Assembly: GCF_001556185.1 (NCBI RefSeq)
Contig: NZ_LSIJ01000101.1
Coordinates: 1 to 64,000 of the forward strand
Source: Sphingomonas sp. CCH10-B3
GTDB lineage: Bacteria; Pseudomonadota; Alphaproteobacteria; Sphingomonadales; Sphingomonadaceae
DNA length: 64,000 nucleotides
Direction of reading: 5' to 3'
Shown here: piece after piece, positions 61,014 to 64,000 of the stretch
Position numbering within the stretch: position 1 is the stretch's first letter
Layout of the letters: each line of letters begins with the position of its first letter
Program-made: the position numbers and the translations under genes
The notes under the pieces: generated by a model
Seen by the model: the letters and a program-made list of their open reading frames with translations, nothing else
Told to the model about the DNA's origin: nothing
Database searches by the model: none

Positions 61014-61436
61014 ATGACCGCCAAGACGATGCGCACGCTGCGCCAGTTCCATCTATATCTGGGCATGTTCTTTGCGCCCGCGATCCTGTTTTTCGCCTTT
61101 TCAGGGATGCTCCAGACCTTCGATTTCCACGAAGCAGAGAATAATCCGCCGCCGTGGATCAAGGTGATCGCGCAGATCCACAAGAAGCAGGACCTGCCCA
61201 AGCCCCGCAAGCCACGCCCGCAGGCCGCGCGCGCACCGGGCAATGAAGGCCCGCCGCCGGCCCCCGCACATTCACCCTTCCCGCTCAAGGTCTTCACCGG
61301 AATCATGTCGATCGGGCTGATGCTGTCGACGCTGCTCGGCATCTGGATCGCGCTGTCGATACGGTCGAGCCGCATCGTCTCGATCGTGATGCTCGCCGCC
61401 GGCACAGTGCTGCCGATCGTGCTGCTGCTGGCCTGA
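61014..61436 (+). CDS. Small PepSY-type membrane protein
   Basis: The product is 140 residues, preceded by GGGAG 9 bases upstream. Three hydrophobic segments are visible: LRQFHLYLGMFFAPAILFFA near 9-28, TGIMSIGLMLSTLLGIWIAL near 98-117 and a last one, VIMLAAGTVLPIVLLL-like, at the C-terminus. The first resembles the opening helix of PepSY-associated membrane proteins (HLYLG...SG), which often act with iron-uptake or reductase systems. Here the periplasmic PepSY domain is replaced by a Pro-rich loop (KPRKPRPQAARAPGNEGPPP). The next gene starts 4 bases later, so the two are probably cotranscribed. Confidence 0.7.
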   Translation: MTAKTMRTLRQFHLYLGMFFAPAILFFAFSGMLQTFDFHEAENNPPPWIKVIAQIHKKQDLPKPRKPRPQAARAPGNEGPPPAPAHSPFPLKVFTGIMSIGLMLSTLLGIWIALSIRSSRIVSIVMLAAGTVLPIVLLLA

Positions 61437-61440
61437 CGCA

Positions 61441-62667
61441 GTGACCGGGGGCTATTTCGACAGCCCCTGGCCGGGCGAGGATGGCGGTCCCGCGCGGCTC
61501 GCCGCCGCTGCGGGCGCCGAGCCGAGCCTGAACGCACCGCTTGCCTGCACCGCGCGGCGCACTTTGATGTCGACGATGGCGGTGCTGGGCGCGCCGGGCG
61601 ATGTTTTCCTGCTCACCCATTCGGTGCTGCGCAGCAATTTCGGCCTGCCGACCAGCGCGCGGGTGGAACGCATCGATCCGGTCACGCTCGCCCCGCTCGC
61701 GCGCTCGCCCAGGCTGCCCGGCGGGCCGATGTGGCCGGGCGGCGTCGCGGTTCACGCCAATGGCGATCTCTACAGCGTTTATGGCCGCTTTGCACACCGG
61801 CTCGACCGCGATTGCCGGGTGAGGGCCGCGCGCGAGCTGCCGATCGACCAGCCGCACAACAGCTTCGTCATCCTGCCCGATGGCATGATCGTGACCAAGA
61901 ATCTGTCGGACAGAACGCCAGCCCGCCTCAGCGTGCTCGATCCTGAAACGCTCGGCATCATCGCCAGCCTCGATTGTCCCGAACCGTCGATCGCGCGGCT
62001 CTCCGCCGATGGCGTCTGCGTCTATGTCGTCGGCACGCGCTCGATCCTGCGCTGCCATTGGGACGGACGCGCGCTGGCATGGGACGATTGGCGCCACGAC
62101 TATGTCGGCGGCACGCAGCAAAGCTATGGCTGGGATGTGGTGCTCGCACTCGGCCATGCATGGTTCATGGACAATGGCCGACACCGCTATCGCACCAGCA
62201 TGATCGGGCGCGGGGTGTCGCCGACCCCCAACCGGCTGAGCCGCGTCTCGCTGAGCGACGCGCACGATGCCGAGGCGACCGAAATCAGCGGGCTCCCCGG
62301 CGGCAGCATCACCAACCCGCCGCTGATCGACCCCGCGCGGCGGATTGCGATCGGTTTTGATTCGGCCAACCGTTTCATGCGCGCGTGGCGGATCGCCGAC
62401 GATGACGCGCTGTCGCCGCTATGGCAAAAGTCCGGCATCGGCTGCGCGAGCCACATGATCCTGCTGCCCGAAGCCGGCCGGATCGTGACCAATGATTATG
62501 ACGGCACCGAGCAGGTCGTCGTGCTCGACATAATCACCGGTGCCGAAATCGCGCGCGTGCGCGTCGGCGGGATGATGCAGGGCGTGGTCTTCCCGAGCGT
62601 TGGCTGGAACGACGATATCTACTGGTGCTCGATGCGGCGCGTGGCGCGCATCTTTACGCCACGCTGA
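61441..62667 (+). CDS. Predicted beta-propeller protein of unknown function
   Basis: The product is 408 residues starting at GTG 61441; a first in-frame ATG at 61567 would delete a well-formed N-terminus. There is no signal peptide. Regularly spaced repeats of a strand-turn-strand type with G-D-L/G-D-Y and I-D-P-x-T turns (VERIDPVTLAPLA, VHANGDLYSVYGRFAHRLD, LSVLDPETLGIIASLD, VVVLDIITGAEIARVRVG) suggest a six- or seven-blade propeller. Family and ligand are not recognised; SMP-30/NHL- or PQQ-like folds are candidates. It is 4 bases after the small membrane protein. Its last 14 bases overlap the end of the TetR gene on the other strand. Confidence 0.65.
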   Translation: MTGGYFDSPWPGEDGGPARLAAAAGAEPSLNAPLACTARRTLMSTMAVLGAPGDVFLLTHSVLRSNFGLPTSARVERIDPVTLAPLARSPRLPGGPMWPGGVAVHANGDLYSVYGRFAHRLDRDCRVRAARELPIDQPHNSFVILPDGMIVTKNLSDRTPARLSVLDPETLGIIASLDCPEPSIARLSADGVCVYVVGTRSILRCHWDGRALAWDDWRHDYVGGTQQSYGWDVVLALGHAWFMDNGRHRYRTSMIGRGVSPTPNRLSRVSLSDAHDAEATEISGLPGGSITNPPLIDPARRIAIGFDSANRFMRAWRIADDDALSPLWQKSGIGCASHMILLPEAGRIVTNDYDGTEQVVVLDIITGAEIARVRVGGMMQGVVFPSVGWNDDIYWCSMRRVARIFTPR

Positions 62668-63265
62668 TCCGCGCCAGCACCGCTTCGAGCAGCGTTTCGA
62701 TCACCGCGCGCGCATCGGCGATCGCCAGCCCCTGATCGTGGCGCAGGCGGCGCCAGCATTGGAAGCTGATCGTCACTTCGATCGCGCTAGCGGTCGGCGC
62801 ATCGTCGATCACCGCCTGCGGCAGGATGGCGTGGAGCGACGTGCGCTCGAGCTGCAACTGGCGGTGATAGCCCTGCATCAGAAAGTCGCTCTGGAAGCGC
62901 TTGACGCTCGCCGAAATGCGATAGGGCATGATCGTTTCGTATATGCCGATCCGCCGCCCCGCCATTTCGCGCACCCGCCCCCGCCAGTCGGTCGCTTCAA
63001 AGGGCTTGAGCATGATCGGCATCACTTGCGCTTCGATGATCTCCGACATCTCGCGGTAGAGTGTGTCCATCTCGTCGAAATGGCGAAAGACGGTGCGCAG
63101 GCCCACGCCCGCCGTTTCGGCGACGCGCGCGGCGCTCGGCGAGACATCACCTTCGCGTACCAGTTGCAGCAGTGCAGCGACGATGCGGTCGCGCGTCGCG
63201 CGGCTGCGCGCGTGGCGGCCGTCGAGCGCATCATTGTCGGGGATCGGGGAAACTGTCGTGGCCAT
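62654..63265 (-). CDS. TetR/AcrR family transcriptional regulator
   Basis: The product is 203 residues from the ATG at 63265. The N-terminal helix-turn-helix is RIVAALLQLVREGDVSPSAA followed by RVAETAGVGLRTVFRHF, the strongest family mark. The C-terminal ligand domain has no assigned effector. It is divergent from the thioredoxin-fold gene at 63372 and convergent with the propeller gene, which it overlaps by 14 bases. Control of the divergent gene and of itself is the usual arrangement. Confidence 0.93.
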   Translation of the reverse strand: MATTVSPIPDNDALDGRHARSRATRDRIVAALLQLVREGDVSPSAARVAETAGVGLRTVFRHFDEMDTLYREMSEIIEAQVMPIMLKPFEATDWRGRVREMAGRRIGIYETIMPYRISASVKRFQSDFLMQGYHRQLQLERTSLHAILPQAVIDDAPTASAIEVTISFQCWRRLRHDQGLAIADARAVIETLLEAVLARISVA

Positions 63266-63321
63266 ATCGTCGTCTGACCTATCGTGAGAAGCATGGGGCG
63301 TCCAGCGCCGGCCCCCGCGCC

Positions 63322-63366
63322 GCCCACTTATGACACTATACATGCCGATAGCGAATGACTAGTCTT
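63322..63366. promoter_or_regulatory. AT-richer intergenic stretch, possible TetR operator/promoter
   Basis: The gap between the TetR start (63265) and the divergent gene (63372) contains CACTTATGACACTATACATG at 63326-63345, clearly lower in GC than its surroundings, with a TATACA block that could be a -10 element. A TGACACT half-site is visible but no perfect palindrome. Operator function is inferred from position. Confidence 0.35.
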
Positions 63367-63371
63367 GGAGC

Positions 63372-64000
63372 ATGCTCCAGCCAATGCTCACTTCGCTGTT
63401 GACCAGTCCGACGCTGCGTGACGTGCAGCGCGGCACACGGCGGGCCTTGCGGCGCATCAAGCGCGCTGACCGAGTGGTGCATTTCTTTTGCCAGATCGAC
63501 GATCCCTATGGCCCGGCGGCGCTGCATTATCTCGCGCGGCTCGCCGATCGCCACGCGCTGACGATCGCCTTCCGGCTGGTGCCCGCGCCCGACCAAGCCG
63601 CCGCGCCCGAAGCGGCACGGCTCGCCGCCTACGGCCGCCGCGATGCCGCGCGGGTCGAACAGGCGCTGGGGCTCGGCGACGGGCGTGTCGCGGCCGAACC
63701 GGCGCCCGATCGTGTCGCGCAGGGGCAGCGGATCGCCGCCGCCACGCTCGGCCGCGAGGATGCGGCAAGCGCGCTCGCGGCGATCGCGCGCGCACTGTTC
63801 GATGGCGGCGACGCGCTGGACGCGCTCGCGGCGCGTTATGGCGAAACCGATCCGGCGCCCGCACTGGCCGAAGGCGCCGCAGAACGCACCCGGCTCGGCC
63901 ATTATCTCGGCTCGGTGACGGCGTTCGAGGGCGAATGCTATTGGGGCGTCGACCGGCTCCATTATCTCGAAGCGCGGCTCGCCGCTGAGGACGAAAGCGA
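63372..64000 (+). CDS. Thioredoxin-fold protein, 2-hydroxychromene-2-carboxylate isomerase/DsbA-like (partial)
   Basis: The gene runs off the window end; 209 codons are present. The start is the ATG at 63372, or the in-frame ATG at 63384, since GGAG lies only 2 bases before the first. Residues near 36-52 (VVHFFCQIDDPYGPAALHYL) form the first strand and active-site helix of the DsbA/HCCA-isomerase fold, here with a single Cys and no CxxC. A second segment (LGHYLGSVTAFEGECYWGVD, near 182-201) matches the C-terminal part, where G-x-x-Y/FEGE-type sequence is common. Such proteins are glutathione-dependent isomerases or kappa-class GST relatives. It is divergent from TetR. Confidence 0.8.
   Translation, partial: MLQPMLTSLLTSPTLRDVQRGTRRALRRIKRADRVVHFFCQIDDPYGPAALHYLARLADRHALTIAFRLVPAPDQAAAPEAARLAAYGRRDAARVEQALGLGDGRVAAEPAPDRVAQGQRIAAATLGREDAASALAAIARALFDGGDALDALAARYGETDPAPALAEGAAERTRLGHYLGSVTAFEGECYWGVDRLHYLEARLAAEDES

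Noticed and set aside
1..64000. tRNA or rRNA genes, CRISPR arrays, prophage or insertion sequences
   Set aside because: No cloverleaf with a GGTTCGAATCC-type arm, no regularly spaced direct repeats, and no transposase, integrase or phage structural genes were seen on reading both strands.

Overview
The window is a high-GC chromosomal segment with short intergenic gaps and many ATGA or TGATG overlaps. The gene families and the flagellar control logic (a receiver-less FlbD-type sigma54 activator together with FliA and FlgM) point to an alphaproteobacterium, most likely of the Sphingomonadaceae. That placement is inferred from gene content and protein style; no marker comparison was possible. 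I saw no rRNA, tRNA, CRISPR array, prophage or complete insertion sequence.

Positions 1-26108 hold housekeeping and metabolic genes: an SDR oxidoreductase, a small secreted two-cysteine protein behind a hairpin that covers its ribosome binding site, MaeB malic enzyme, a transglutaminase-like protein, MutS, an NTF2-like secreted protein, a multi-spanning chemoreceptor, GlnD, a VOC protein, a thrS-infC-DUF305-glycosyltransferase series, a dienelactone hydrolase, a TlpA-type lipoprotein divergent from argH, the chain argH-lipoprotein-lysA-siroheme synthase-zntB, a response regulator and a phytoene-desaturase-like flavoprotein.

Positions 26105-60948 are a nearly complete flagellar locus. A minus-strand run of 18 genes (flbD, fliEFGHIJKLMNOPQR, flhB, fliD, fliS) faces two plus-strand flagellin genes across a shared promoter region. 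A second minus-strand unit carries a lytic transglycosylase, flhA and fliA. Next come flgN-like and flgM, then flgA with an unusual second MotA/MotB-like pair. A plus-strand run flgBCDEFGHIJKL follows, then canonical motA and motB split by a repeat-like spacer. Close sigma54 (-24/-12) matches precede flbD, fliK, the transglycosylase-flhA-fliA unit and flgB. A FliA-like promoter precedes flagellin 1. Clusters of CGGCAA/TTGCCG half-sites, probably FlbD enhancers, lie beside flbD, flgA and flgB. The cascade read from sequence is: FlbD with sigma54 builds basal body and hook, FliA then drives the filament genes, and FlgM holds FliA in check. flhF, flhG, rpoN and the che genes are not in the window.

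Positions 61014-64000 hold a small accessory group: a PepSY-type membrane protein, a predicted beta-propeller protein of unknown role, a TetR regulator and a thioredoxin-fold (2-hydroxychromene-2-carboxylate isomerase/DsbA-like) protein cut by the window end.
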